From positions 46,122,450 through 46,186,449 of the forward strand of contig CM068545.1 in assembly GCA_035048495.1 (NCBI GenBank): a stretch of DNA of 64,000 nt. The letters run 5' to 3'. Under the pieces are notes generated by a model. It worked only from the letters and a program-made list of their open reading frames with translations, was not told the DNA's origin and did no database searches. The DNA is from Euptelea pleiosperma (taxonomy: Eukaryota > Streptophyta > Magnoliopsida > Ranunculales > Eupteleaceae). Shown piece by piece: positions 22,670 to 34,639 of this stretch. How positions within the stretch are numbered: the stretch's first letter is position 1; every line of letters begins with the position of its first letter. A program made the translations under genes and the position numbers.

Positions 22670-25600
22670 CTAATAACGATCCCGGTTACAAATAATATCC
22701 CACCGATAAACAAAATCCTCAAAAAATAAGCCCCTGCAATCTGGAATCGCTTTAGACCAGAGATACATCAACCCCTTGATGTTAAGAATAATGGCGGATA
22801 GATCAGCTTCCTTGCCCTCGAAAACTCTCTGATTCCTTTCCTTCCAGAGGCTGCAAAGGATCGCGAGGGGTAGAATCCTCCAAAGAACATTACCCCTGGC
22901 TGAAAAAGCTTTAGAGATCCAACTGAGCATGAGAGACTTAGTAGAACCTGGAATAACCCAACACATCCCAAACTCAGAAAGAAACGAGCTCCATACTGCC
23001 ATAGCTATGTCACAATGAATAAGGAGATGATCCACAGATCCCCCACTCCTTTTACACATCCAACAGTAATCAACCAATGTGAGCCCTCTAGCCTTCAGAT
23101 GGTTAATAGTCAAGATTTTATCAAGGGAAGCCTCCCAAGCAAAGAAGGCTACCTTGGAAGGGATTTTGGATTTCCAAACCAAGGACACAGGGAACACATT
23201 GTTGTCTGAATTGTGAAGGATCTCATAGAACGATTTCACCGAGAAAATTTCGACCAGATCCATACCCTTTTATCTTGAATTGAAGGGCGGAGATGGATAC
23301 CCTGCAATCTAGACACCAGTCTTGTTAGGGGGACGATTTCCCAATCGTTAAGATTTCTCTTAAATCCCAAATTCCACCCATTATCTCCTCCTTCAGTCTG
23401 GAAACAATCCTGAATAGACCAATGCTTTCGCTCCGAAATAGAATAGAGATCCGGAAAATCCACACAAAAGGGACTGTCCCCGCACCAAATGTCCTCCCAG
23501 AAGCGGATCCTATTTCCGGAACCAACCTCAAACCGCACCCCCTTCATAAACTCCTCTGAAGCCTTCAGGATCCCCCTCCACACACTACACCCATACGAAC
23601 TTCTCACCATCTGGCTAGCCCACCCATTGAGGAGAATCCCATATTTGCCTGCTATAGTCCTCCTCTAGAGACTGTTGAGTTCCTCCGCAAACCTCCATAA
23701 CCATTTCCCAATAAGAGCTAAGTTCATGGCTTTGAGAGATTTAATGCCCAATCCACCATCTTTCTTTGCCTTGCACACCCTTTCCCATTTAACCAAATGA
23801 AATTTATGATGGTCCACATTCCCTTTCCACAGGAAGTCCCTCATAATCTTTTCCAGGATCATGTGCTCCTTTTCTCGGCATCAAGAATAGAGACATATAA
23901 TAAATTAAGAGACTCGATAGGGAGCTTTTTATCAACACCAATCTACCACCTTTGGATAAATATCTGGACTTCCACAATGCTAATCTCTTCCCAAAGCTTT
24001 CTATCACCGGTTCCCACAGAGATTTAGATCTGTTGGATGTCCCGAGGGGAAGGCCCAAATAGAAAGATGGGAAGCTGCCAATACTACAACCCAGAATGCT
24101 AGCTAATCCCGATATATCCTCAACCTCACCCACCCCAAACAACTTGCTCTTCGAAAGATTAACCCGTAAACCAGATACGGCTTCAAAACAACAGAGAAGG
24201 CCTTTTAGAAATCTGACTTGGGAAGCCTCTGGACCAAGGAAGATGAGGGTATCATCGGCGAACTGAAGGTGGGAGATGACCGGAACCCCATGAGCTACCT
24301 CGAAACCCTCTAGCTCCCCTAAATCCACTGCTCTGGAGATCATTTTAGCTAGAGCTTCTACCACCACTATACACAGGAAAGGGGATAAAGGGTCTCCTTG
24401 CCGCAACCCTCGAGAGCTTTTGAAATAACCAGCTGGAGAGCCATTAACAAGGATCGAAAAGGCGGCTGAGGATATGCATTTCGAGATCCACCATCTCCAT
24501 TTGGTCCTAAAGCCCATTTTACCTAGCATAAAATCCAAGAACTCCCAGTTGACGTGATCGTAGGCCTTTTCCATATCAATCTTGCAAGCTATCCCAAGCT
24601 TCCTCAATTTAATTCTTGAGTCAATGCATTCATTGGCTATAAGAACCCCGTCGAGGATTTGACCCCCACTCACAAAGGCACCTTGGTTGTGCGAGATCAC
24701 CGAGGGAATCACCTCGCTCAGCCTCGAGGCAAGCACCTAAGCAATGATTTTGTAAGTACTGCCCACTAAATTGATGGGTCTGTAGTCCGATAAATCTTCA
24801 ACATTATTAGATTTCGGGATAATGGCAATAAACGTGCTATTGGAGGGATAGTCCAGATAGCCTTCCTCTTGGAACTCCGCCACTACTCTCATAAAATCGA
24901 CTTTAATGATCTCCCAACAATGCTTGTAGAAAGCAATAGTGAAACCGTCAGGGCCTGGAGCCTTATCGCCAGACATGTCAGATAAAGACTTCACCACCTC
25001 CTCCTCAGCAATGGGTCTCTCCAGCCTTGCCCTGTCTACCTCACTAATCTGATCAAACTGAAGCCCCTCGAGAGAGGGTCTAAAGAGAGCCGGCTCAGTG
25101 TAAAGATTTTTAGAAAAGTTGACCACACCCTTCCTGATACTCTCTTCATCCTCCATCATCTCTCCCCTGATCCTGAGTCTAGATACAAAGTTCCTTCTTC
25201 TATTAGCATTGGCCACCTTATGAAAAAATTTCGTGTTGTTGTCCCCCTCCTTCAACCACTTAACCCGAGATTTCTGCCTCCAAGAAATCTCCTCCATCAT
25301 CACGATTTGCTGGAATTCAGCTTTCAGGTTGGCTCTATGACTGATCTTCCAAAGAGAGACTGAATTCTTCCTCTTTTTATCCAATGTGGCAATTTTATCC
25401 AGCACTAACCTCTTCCTTTGTTCAACACGGCCAAATAACTCCCGGTTCCAAACTATGATCTTCTCTTTGAGTGCTTTCAACTTGCCTCTGAAGGAAACCC
25501 CCGCCTTGCCATGGGAAGAAAAGGACTTCCACCACTCGTCTACCTTCTCTTTGAATTGAGGGTGGCTCAGCCACATGTTTTCGAACCTGAAAGAAATAGG

Positions 25601-26317
25601 CCCAAATCTAAAGCCCCCACAGTCTAGCACCAATGGGATATGATCCGAGACAGGTCGAGGACTCGAAGCCAGAGAGGCACCCTGGAAATGATCCTCCCAA
25701 TTAGGAGACACCAAGAATCTATCCAGTCTGCAAAGAGTGGGGGAGGCTTGATTGTTGGACCACGTATAATTGGCTCCCCCCATTGGAAGATCCATAAGAG
25801 AGTGGCTATTGATGAAATTATTGAAGTCTCTCATAGTTCTAGTCACTCGACCCCAACATTCTTTTCACTCGGAGAACGGACAGTGTTAAAGTCCCCACCT
25901 ATACACCACGGATCATCCCAATACCCTGCAATGTCCTCCAATTCTTGCCAATACTGATCCCTACAGTTGCTACCGGAGGGCCCATATACCCCCGTAAGAA
26001 CCCAAAAGAACTGCTCCCCCACACATCTGCATCTGATGGACACTGAGAAGGCTCCGATTAAGACATCATCCACATCAAGAGTGCTTCAGTCCCAAGCAAT
26101 CACTATGCCCCCAGAAGACCCAAGAGCAGGTAAGACTTGCCAACCATAATCATCAGACCCACACACCTCCCTGATAAGAGCTGAATCTACCCTCTCCAAT
26201 TTCATCTCCTGTAAAACTATCACGTTAGCACCCAAAATTTTTCACGCTTTTCACCACAAATCTTCTATCCCTATTACCCAGGCCCCGAACATTCCACGAA
26301 AGAATTTTAAGTTTCAT
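22670..26317 (-). pseudogene. LINE ORF2: endonuclease, reverse transcriptase, zinc finger
   Basis: Start ATG at 26317 with LSWNVRGLGNRDRR; then GVYGPS, CIGGDFNTVRSPSEK and PVSDHIPLVLD (apurinic-type endonuclease). Reverse transcriptase follows with DKAPGPDGFT, YRPINLVG, CKIDMEKAYDHVNWEF, RGLRQGDPLSPFL and the catalytic FADD in QFADDTLIFLG, then NLSKSKLFGVG. The C-terminus has a zf-RVT domain (CWMCKRSGGSVDHLLIHC) and ends RDRY. Lesions: frameshifts near 26.2, 25.85, 23.86 and 23.25 kb, TAG at 24737-24739 and a stop at 23665. The full length would be about 1,215 codons, normal for plant L1. Confidence 0.9.
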
Positions 26318-26538
26318 TAAGAACCTTCTGTTTCCGCCAACTCCTGCGACTACTATACACCAGGGGGTCGTCCGAGGTAAAAGGGCATTTCAGCCTCTGG
26401 ATCTCCCATGGAATTTTGCACGGCTTGATTGTAAGCTTCGAGCCTCTACTCTATCACTTCCTCCCCTGCTCTTAAATTCTCGCCACCTTCTACATCTGCC
26501 AAGGTTTTATCAGACCCGACTATCCCTGTGAATGTGTC

Positions 26539-28877
26539 CTAATTCTGGGAAAAGGCATTACCAGACCCGTACACCCCTTTAATAGCCAAAGCTCCTATAT
26601 CCGGACCAGTGCAAGGGCTTCTAGTGCTATTGGTTGCACTCTTAGGAATCCCTAGAATGGTCATGAGCAAATCTCTGGACTCAACCTCATGTCCTGCGAA
26701 AGACAACCCTAGGGAGATCCCCAATTTAATTATGTTACATCTGTACCATTCATTTAATGACCGCTCGTCTGAGTTCAGGGACTCAATAGGCCTAGGGATC
26801 TCTTGATTGCCGATCGACTGCAATACTAACCTCAGTTTCTTCTGAACATAGTTAGCTTCCTGACAAGGAGCCAAGTTCTGCACTAACTGGTTATCACCAG
26901 CTCGATCCATTACCAAATTCGTGGGTATCAGCATCGCACACTCCAGTCCCTGGTCTGCCTCCTCAGGAACGGTTATAAAGGGGCCGATTGGCATCTCAAC
27001 CCTGACTCATATCCCAACTCATCCCCATGAACCTCTAAAATCCCAGACCGCAGACTATCCCCAAAGGGAATAAGTGGAAAAAGAGAACCAAAGGGGAGGA
27101 TTGGAGAAGAGGGGTTATCGTCCATACCTGCGACCTAATCCTCCATCGAAATCTTCTCGGCTGGCGTACTGATATGAATCCCAAAGGCTCGAGATGAGGG
27201 GGGTAGAGGGGTTATGTTCTGTGATGGATACGAACCTGGCTTGCTTATTTTCGTCCTCACGTGTGACATTTTAACGACTTTAGCTCCTGCCACGTGTGAC
27301 GAACCGTCAAGATGTGTCGCACCCTTAAGTTTAATCCCCAACCCGGATCGCCGGGTTTTCACCGCATAGCTCCTGACCCGGCTCCACTTATTATTTCGGA
27401 ACCCGTTTCTGGTTACCCTACGATCTTTACAAGTATTACTCCACCTGTGCTTTGATGATGCTAATCCACCCGATTTTTTTCCTCTTTTTGATAGAGGTAC
27501 AAAACGAGAAACAGGCTCCCTTGTCTTACCATGTAGGGCATGATGATCAAAGCTCTGGGAGCCTGCTGTTCTCCTCACTATTGGATCTCCTGGTTTCGTC
27601 CCATTGGAATCTGCCAGAGGGACGGTGACCGTTGTAGCCCTGCAATCTCTCACCGGGGTCCCTTTGAATTTCAAAACGGACTTTCCCGCCTCACCAATCC
27701 TCACCTCTACTGTACGGCCCTGCAACTCCACATTACTCCTCCTGATAGGTTCAAAGTTACTCTCCCAATCAACTTTGTCCAAGACTGAAGCACTTGCCGC
27801 CGATAGAGAATCTAGAACGACACTAATCTCTGCCGCTACCGGAGGAGCACCACCTCCAACAGACTTGCTAACCCCGATAGCTGGTTTGGCACATTCACGA
27901 TTAACAGCCGAGTTCCCTAACATGGGAAGGATCTCGATAACTACCCGTATGGAGATCTCCTTATCCCACATCGATAAAATCCTTGGCATATCCCCAGCTT
28001 GCCGACAAACCTTCAAGCAAAGAGTGGAGTAATCAGTCCCCGCGGATGCCGCAGCGTCCACATCCACCAGGCCTCCCAACTTTCGTCCAATCTGCTCAAA
28101 CATCGTATTATTCCACAAGTGAAAGAGAAGACCTTGAATAGAGACCCAAACAAGAGTTGATTCCCAGAATGAGGAGATGGAGTTAACTAAGGGCCACCAT
28201 TTGCTAATGTATACAATAGCGTATCCAACCCTGATGGAACTTAGTCGTCAAATCATCGACGAAGAACAACCTCTTTTTCTCACCGCATGGGATGAGATAG
28301 AACAGGGCTGAGGAAACAGATATCCACGATAGAGCAACTGCTATGTCTTCCTAGTTAGGATTCAACTCCGAAGATTCACAGATCATTGCAAAATTCCAGC
28401 GATCCTGGTAGACTGAGATCTCTCCTTGAGATCTGGAATGAGTAGCATGATTCAAAGTTTTCCTCTCTACCCTGTCCTTGGGAGGTGGTGCCTGAGGTGC
28501 AGCTTTCCGGCTTGGTTGCGAGTGGATTAGATAGAGACTATCTGCCAGTGAAGCCCAGCCCCCACCCTTGGGACCTTCAGGGAAGTAGAACACCAAGTTC
28601 CTACCACGGGAAGTAAACTCTGAAAGTTGCCCCCACCATTACTTCTTTCTTCAGCGATGAAAGTCCTCCCTTGTAAGGCAATCTTTCTCCAGAGTCTCTT
28701 TGATGATTTGGCTTTAATGGCTTCTGTGAAGAGACCCGCTAACCACTGTCCAAGTTCCACCGGAACATCTGCTTCCTCAACCCACCTTCTCCCTTCTTCT
28801 CTAATGCAAAGCAGAGAGCTCCCCCGTCTCTGAATAACTGAGAGATCAAAGGATTTGGCTTCAACAACCACCCTCAT
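26539..28877 (-). pseudogene. LINE ORF1 (RNA-binding-type protein), frameshifted
   Basis: Open segments 28877-28527, 28596-28351, 28118-27135 and 26994-26539 lie in changing frames, so at least three frameshifts. The first part has a WLAGLF...WRKIALQGRTFIAEERSNGGG pattern found at the start of plant LINE ORF1 proteins. The middle is Arg/Lys/Ser-rich (KRGKKSGGL, RRVTRNGFRNNKW), consistent with nucleic-acid binding. The last segment has low-complexity linker character. No zinc knuckle was seen. Confidence 0.65.
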
Positions 28878-28982
28878 AGCTCATTAATCATCCATAGAAC
28901 TGATTCGCCTTTCGTCATAGTTGTAAGTGTACAATTTTGTGGCATCAAGCTTTAAAATTTCCAGGAGCGTACACACATAATT

Positions 28983-29912
28983 ACCCTATTTCCTTCAACC
29001 TTCATTCAAAATCCCATGCTCCTCATGTGAACGTCAGTGCAGCTTCATAAACTCTGGTTCACCTCTCTTTTCCACACTCTCTACTTTTGGAGAGCACACT
29101 TTTTGGCAACTCAATAAATGAAACTTATGTCCCTCACTCCCTTTCCACTCCACAGAGATACACTCAGTCATCATTGCAGCTTTTCTTGAAATCTCCATCA
29201 GACATGACAGAGTAAAAAGTACTTGCTAGGATGGTTTTGATGATTTTCATGGACCAGCCTAACAAAACAAATTCGCCCATCCCACTTCGCAAGTCACCTT
29301 TCATTTCCATCTACACAACAGGATGTTAGCGGTACATGGCAGACACCCCAGATAAAATGAAGGGACCACACTCTTGGTACACGAAATCATGCCATAGAGG
29401 TCTTCAACACGTTAGAAGACCATAGTCGTATCAAAGCTTGACATCTTGTGCTAACACACCCCAAAACCATCTGAGGCAAAAGTATCCATATCAAACCTAA
29501 ATAGAGGAAATGTAGCAAAATCGAGGTATATCATCAATATACCAAAGATCACAAGTTTGAAGCTTTGCAAGGACCGCCATAAATCACTCATCCCTCGTTC
29601 AAACCCAGCTAAATTTGGACTATCAAAAAGCCTAAAGGCCTCTTTAATGGCCACTCCAGAATCGAAAAAAAGCGCATAGAAAACCCAGCTTACGAGTTCC
29701 ACAAACTAAGAATGCAAAGAAAGGGATATTAAGCTTGAGTTCCATTAACAATTCCTAGTTTCACCAACACCAACAAGAAAACGCATACATAATTCATACA
29801 TAAACAGCATAAGAAATTGAGTTTCGCTCCTCAATTCAAAGGTTTTCAATCTCACTCTTAAAACCCTAAAAATGTACTACGTGAAAGAGGAATGAGGGAA
29901 TTTAGACCATAC
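28983..29912. other. Intron 1 sequence, nothing recognised
   Basis: The stretch between the LINE and exon 1 is unremarkable, without element ends or a supported ORF. Confidence 0.5.
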
Positions 29913-30235
29913 TCTCTGCTGGAGGTATCGACCATCTGACAAACAGTGAGGGCGATCATGGAGGTCTTTCCCGTACCAGACTGGGCTTGCGCAATAACAT
30001 CCCGGCCTTTGATTATTGGCAATACAGCCCTCTGCTGAATCGCCGAGGGCTTCTCAAAGCCGTAAGCATAGATTCCCCGGAGAAGGTCATCTCGGATACC
30101 CATCTGATCGAAGGTCGTGATAACTTCCACACCAGGGCTCGTTTCAAACACCAAGTTATCATCGTCTCCTTGCATGGGACCATTACGCCGTCCATTTTGA
30201 TTCGCAGGAACCACAGAGGCGGTAGCAGAAGCCAT
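29913..30235 (-). pseudogene. EIF4A3: eIF4A-III exon 1
   Basis: Encodes residues 1-107 and the first two bases of codon 108. It holds a variable Gly/Asn/Arg-rich N-terminus, then VFET, the Q motif with [11 protein letters not shown], and motif I (AQSGTGKTS). The start is the ATG in GCCATGGCTT context; no in-frame upstream extension is supported. The donor is GTATGG after VDTSSR-GA. It is followed by a 9.27-kb intron holding a LINE and a TRIM. Confidence 0.93.
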
Positions 30236-30568
30236 GGCTTAAAAAGAGAGAAGTACCCTTATTCTTTATCTACTCTATGACGAACGAGCCGCGGTCAAGT
30301 GTTGCTCATTTTGTTGTTCCAAGAATCAAAAAGCTCGTGCGGTATAGTGTATATAACCTGATGAACGGCCGAAACAACTTTATGATGAGGTTTTTAGGGG
30401 TATTTTGGTATTTACGTAACTTTTGTTCTTCCCTTGTTTCCCTCATCTAATGTGTTCAATGAACCAACCACAGTTGTAGTGTTAGTCAAGGTCGCTCTAC
30501 GGGCGCCCACCTCTTTAAGTGGGCACCCACATCTCAGACAAAAAAAAACCCAAATTCTGTTTGGGCAC

Positions 30569-30571
<3 letters not shown>

Positions 30572-30603
<32 letters not shown>
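30572..30603. repeat. CT microsatellite 1
   Basis: TC dinucleotide run closing the first 159-bp unit, about 16 repeats. Confidence 0.9.
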
Positions 30604-30606
<3 letters not shown>

Positions 30607-30727
30607 TAATGTGTTCAATGAACCAACCACAGTTGTAGTGTTAGTCAAGGTCGCTCTACGGGCGCCCACCTCTTTAAGTGGGCACCCACATCTCAGACAA
30701 AAAAAAAAACCCTAATTCTGTTTGGGC

Positions 30728-30729
<2 letters not shown>

Positions 30730-30766
<37 letters not shown>
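30730..30766. repeat. CT microsatellite 2
   Basis: TC dinucleotide run closing the second 159-bp unit, about 18 repeats. Confidence 0.9.
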
Positions 30767-30769
<3 letters not shown>

Positions 30770-31054
30770 AACCACCATAGAGGAGGTAGGAGAAGCCATG
30801 GCTCATGAGCCCTCTAACATAAAAAGAGAAAAGAAGTACCCTTATTCTTTATCTACTCTATAACGAATGAGCCACGTTATCTCTCAAGAACCATAGAGGA
30901 GGTAGGAGAAGCCATGGCTTAAGAGCCCTCTAACATAAAAAGAGAAAAGAAGTACCCTTATTCTTTATCTACTCTATAACGAACGAGCCGCGGTCAAGTG
31001 TTGGTCATTTTGTTGTTCCAAAGATCAAAAAGCTCGTGTGGTATAACCTGAACC

Positions 31055-31439
31055 CAAGGTTTAAAAGAGGTCGCTTTAATGGTATAACAGACTGGGGGCG
31101 TTACCGTTAAAACGGCCATTAAAATGGATTGTAACGGTAGGAGGAAAAATTGGAAAAAACCAGATTTTAATAGAAAAATGGCGTTGAAATTCAAATTTTG
31201 AAATTTGAAATTCAAAATTTCAAAAACAAAAAAAATGGAATTTAACGGCAAAATAACAGAATTTAACGGAAATAATGGTTGTTTTTTTTCCACAAAATTT
31301 TCCAGATTTTAACGGCTGTTAAAACGATTTTAACGATCATTATTTTGCAATAGTCAAAATAGTTTTTAACGTAATGAGCTTGGGGGGTTTTTGTTTAACG
31401 GTCGTTAAAACTGTTTAAACGACATTATTTTAAACCATG
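31055..31439. mobile_element. MITE with CAAGGTTTAAAA ends
   Basis: 385 bp with inverted ends CAAGGTTTAAAA and the complement of CATGGTTTAAAA (one mismatch). The interior has many AACGG/CCGTT words and a nested AAATTTGAAATTT palindrome. It sits in the third promoter-region copy. The first copy (near 30,345-30,390) lacks it and serves as an approximate empty site. The word TATAAC occurs on both sides, but a clean target duplication is not resolvable. Confidence 0.65.
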
Positions 31440-31464
31440 CCTATAACAACTTTATGATAAGGAT

Positions 31465-32642
31465 GGAGCAGACTTCAACAGATTAGTAAATTCATAATTG
31501 TCTGACTCCAAGATGAAGTCAGGCTCAAAGTGTTCTTAACACTGCGAGAATTTTTCCTCTGGAGAGTCCTAAATTAAACTCTCTACGACACACGGGTGAT
31601 TGAAAATATCGACGTGTGGTGGCTGTTGGAAATGGTTTACCTTTTCCTCGAGGTTTTTAAATGCCATCGACATGTCCTCGGTTCTACACCCGATGTGTGC
31701 ATCAGCGATGCTGCGGAACGGCGGGGCCAGGACAACTGGGTCTGTACCGTCTAGATACGGCTCAGTGTTGGGAATGTCTGCTTCATGTGCAGATGGTGAA
31801 GCATCAGAGGTAGATGATTCGTCTAAGCTAGGTTCAGAAGTCGGTGCTTTTAAGGGCACCAGATATGGAAACTCTGGCTCATCACTCTTGTGGGCCACTC
31901 CATTGGTGGTCAAGAACGGTAGACACAGCTCAGGGTCATGAATAGCTTATTCGGGTTCCGAGATAGAAATAGTAGAGGTAGATGGAGAAAAAGTTTTCTC
32001 AGAGTTAAGTTCAGGATTTGGTGCTGTTAAGGGCACCGACGATGGAGACAATTGCTCATCAATATTCTAGCCTAAACTAGTGGTGGTAACAACTACTGTT
32101 TCTTCCTCGAAAGTCTGGTACTCGGTCCAATTGTGCAACTCCTCATCATAGACAGTGGTCAGGACATTGCCCTTTGGATAAGCGATAGGTTGACTAAGGC
32201 AATTGACTTCCACACTTTCAAACTTTAACTGACCTAGACGGTGGTCCAACTTCTCCATGTAATGTTGTTGCTGAGTGATATATTGAGAGAGAAGGTCTTC
32301 TAGACCGGGCGGTTCAACAAAGGGAAGTTGTGGTGCTAACTCGTGATGGTAGTCCAACTGAGTCTGAAAATGATAGGACTGAAATGAGTGAGACTATTTG
32401 CTGACTCTAGGAATTCTGAGGGGTCCACTATTGACCAAAATATGCAGTCTGTGGATCTGACTGGTACTGCAATTGTGAGTATTGCCAATCATACTCTCCA
32501 TTGGGTTGATGAAACCCGGAAAGATAATTATCTTGCGGTAGTTGCTGCAGGAGACCAGATTGTTCCCAATGAAAGTTTTGGTGACTCATATGGTTCGGAT
32601 AAAAAGTGTTATCATAGGAGGTCTGCATCGGAGATTGAAATG
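31465..32642 (-). pseudogene. Degenerate copy of the family-A 618-residue ORF
   Basis: On the minus strand this matches residues ~91-520 of the intact ORF in the array: MQTSYDNTFYPN, FHQPNGEYDWQYSQ, PGLEDLLSQYI-QQ, a VPLKAP segment with the acidic repeats, and HPCVVESLI. There are several stops and frameshifts. N-terminal residues 1-90 and the C-terminal repeats are missing; the right edge abuts a copia gag read on the other strand. It shows that the orphan ORF is an old, dispersed family and not a one-off. Confidence 0.85.
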
Positions 32643-33810
32643 TACTGAAGGGTTTAGCCCTTAAAGTTTCTGAAGCTCAGGACTCAGAGTCAGATGTTGA
32701 CTCTGAAGTTGAAATGGCATTATTTGTTAAAAAGTTCAAAAAGTTTTTTCATTCTAAAAATGATAGATTTAAGAACAATAAAACTTTTGATAAATCAAAA
32801 GAATGTGTCAAACCTCATGAGACAGGTAGCAGAAGTGAAAGGACCCCTAGGGAAAGTCGCTCAAGCGAACCCCAATGTTTCAAATGTAAGGATTTTGGTC
32901 ACTTTCTAATGTGTGCCAAAACAAAGAAGAATATAAAGGCAAGGCAAAAGCCTTCAATGCCACATGGAATGAAGAATTAGATAGCAATGAAAAGACTGAT
33001 AAGTATACATCTTTTGTTACTCGGTTTAATAGTCCCTATGGATCTCATAGAGAATCCAAGAAAAGTGATGATGAGAGTTCGGAAGACTTACAATGGGAAC
33101 TCAGATGACTCGGCAGTTGGTGTGAAAGAACTGTACGAGGAATCAATAAAATTCATTAAGGTGAATAAAGTTTTATCTGACAGAGTTAAATGTCTTGACT
33201 CTGAAAATGCTGCCTTATTAATCGACACTGGAAAATTAAAAGTGTCAATTATTGATTTAAAACAAGAGAATGAGTCTCTGTTAAAAAGGAACAAGTCACT
33301 AGAATGTGAATTCCAAACTCGTATGACACATAAGGAATTCCTAGAAAATAAGATTCTTAAAACTAATAGGGATGTGTCAGGATTCTCATCTAGCTCTGCT
33401 AAGCTTGATGAGATTCTTCGTGTCTATGGAGACAAACATGGCTTGGGCTACAAACCATATCAAGAAAATTGTCTTTTTCCAAGACGACTTTTGTTAAGGC
33501 ACAAGCTATTCCCACTCAGATCATTGACCAAATCAAAGTTGTCAAAAGCAATAGTCCTTGTACGTATTACAAAAATTTGGGTCATGTGATTAGAGACTAT
33601 CATAAACTGAGAAGAGGACATCAAAATTCTCTAGAGAAAGAGGCGAACTCAACTCAAAATGTGAAAAGTCAAAAATTTCCTATGAAGACACGTTATGAGA
33701 TAAATCAATTGGATGTGCTCTTTATCCCTTCGTTTTTCCATTCTAATTATCTGTGGAGGGATTTTTTTTTGTTTTCTTTTGTTTTTCTTTTTATTTTTGC
33801 TTTGGTTTGA
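32643..33810 (+). pseudogene. Sirevirus-like copia gag, C-terminal part, decayed
   Basis: It reads through SEAQDSESDVDSEVEMALF, KKFKKFF, a CCHC-type knuckle CFKCKDFGHFLMC (one residue short between His and the last Cys), KAFNATW, SDDESSED, then a coiled coil (KVNKVLSDRVKCLDSENA, LKQENESLLKRNKSLE) and KLDEILRVYGDKHGLGY. A second knuckle is ruined: two Cys are Tyr in CTYYKNLGHVIRDY. Frames change at least three times. The downstream protease, integrase and RT expected in copia are absent. Confidence 0.75.
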
Positions 33811-34639
33811 AGAATAAAAAATAAAAAATTTTCAGAAAATCAAAAAGATCAAATGTTAAGAAGAATGTTAAAATTATTATTTAAATATATTATTTTGATG
33901 AGTAGTAATTTTTTAGAACATTCAAAGAACAAGAACTTAACTCTGTTAGTAAAGTTTTGCTAATCTCAATATTATATCTTTTAATTATTATGATTGGTCA
34001 AATTTACTAGTGTGCATTAGTGGATTATTGAAATAGTATATCTCATATTTTTCACATGCACACTGATTATTACTGTGGCAATGGATTTGATAGAGGTGTG
34101 AGATCTTGTATTATCAGGATTAGGAATAAACCTCTACTAACTATAACTTCAAATTAGTAGTGTTTCTACTTTCAGTTGATTTCGAAACTGCATTATAGTC
34201 GACTGTTGACCTCCCAATGTGAGTTATTGTTATAAGAAAACAGTTACCTCCAAAATTAGTGTGAAAGCCATCTGCATGGCCCTGTTTGAAATAGTAATCT
34301 GATTCTTATTGCTGCAGAAAAGGGCTACCAACGGGGAGAGTGAAAGCTACTTATATTCAAAGTGAATAAAAATGGTAAAAGACAACCAATTTGCTAGAAA
34401 AATTTATATCTATTAACAAATACCCGTATACAAGAGTGTATGTGAGAACCCTTAATAACTATAATGATGATTTTATGATCGGATACAAATACCTCCTGTT
34501 GACAGTGAAATGTGGATCGTAACGAAAATCACGACCAAGGGACACGAAGATTGACTGCCGACGCACAACCACACATGTCATTTCTTCACGATAACGACAT
34601 TTTTCAGAGTAGAGGACCTGAAGAGGATATTTTACTGGG
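33811..34639. other. Non-coding retroelement debris, nothing specific
   Basis: AT-rich, no ORF or element ends recognised. It lies between the gag remnant and the hairpin array. Confidence 0.4.

Larger units (their letters stand above)
22532..28982 (-). mobile_element. Near full-length L1-type LINE with 15-bp target duplication
   Basis: Identical CGTACACACATAATT sequences at 22532-22546 and 28968-28982 bracket 6,421 bp. On the minus strand the element carries ORF1, then ORF2 (endonuclease, reverse transcriptase, RT-associated zinc finger), and ends in an A-rich tail (CTTATAAAAAAATAA). A perfect 15-bp duplication implies a fairly recent insertion, yet the ORFs have several frameshifts and stops, so it is inactive now. 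It lies in intron 1 of the helicase copy in the same orientation as the gene. Confidence 0.93.
4590..30235 (-). pseudogene. EIF4A3: eIF4A-III-type DEAD-box RNA helicase, disrupted copy
   Basis: eIF4A-III is the RNA-clamping ATPase of the nuclear exon junction complex. Seven exons encode, in order: the Q motif region (FEKPSAIQQ), motif [18 protein letters not shown] and TPGR, motif II DESD, motif III SAT, the FCNTKRK segment, motif [10 protein letters not shown] and the conserved C-terminus ending ADLI. The C-terminal domain segment between NTKRK and VSLVINYD, about 56 residues including motif V (ARGxD), is not found anywhere in the 13-kb intervening DNA. Exon 2 has an in-frame TAG where the family has Gln after PTRELAA. 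All visible splice sites are GT-AG and no frameshift is seen, so decay is recent. Skipping the missing exon would keep frame, but the nonsense codon would remain. Alternatives are an assembly gap or base error. Identity is very secure; the pseudogene status is an inference. Confidence 0.88.
30190..31054. repeat. Patchwork of tandem duplications upstream of the helicase copy
   Basis: The segment around the start codon and 5' flank is present three times. The working copy is at 30190-30390; extra copies begin near 30766 and 30876, all sharing GAAGCCATGGCT and the run CCCTTATTCTTTATCTACTC. Copy one and copy three share GAACGAGCCGCGGTCAAGTG, 699 bp apart. Between them a 159-bp unit starting CATCTAATGTGTTCAATGAA occurs twice (from 30444 and 30603), each ending in a CT microsatellite. 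On the gene strand the extra copies carry ATG codons, so a long transcript would contain upstream starts. Confidence 0.85.

Noticed and set aside
29451..29702. 83-codon minus-strand frame in intron 1
   Set aside because: No family match and inside an intron of the helicase copy; no splice or start evidence.
30412..30669. Duplicated peptide (TNTTTVVGSLNTLDE) on the minus strand
   Set aside because: Results from the 159-bp DNA duplication plus translated microsatellite, not a repeat protein.
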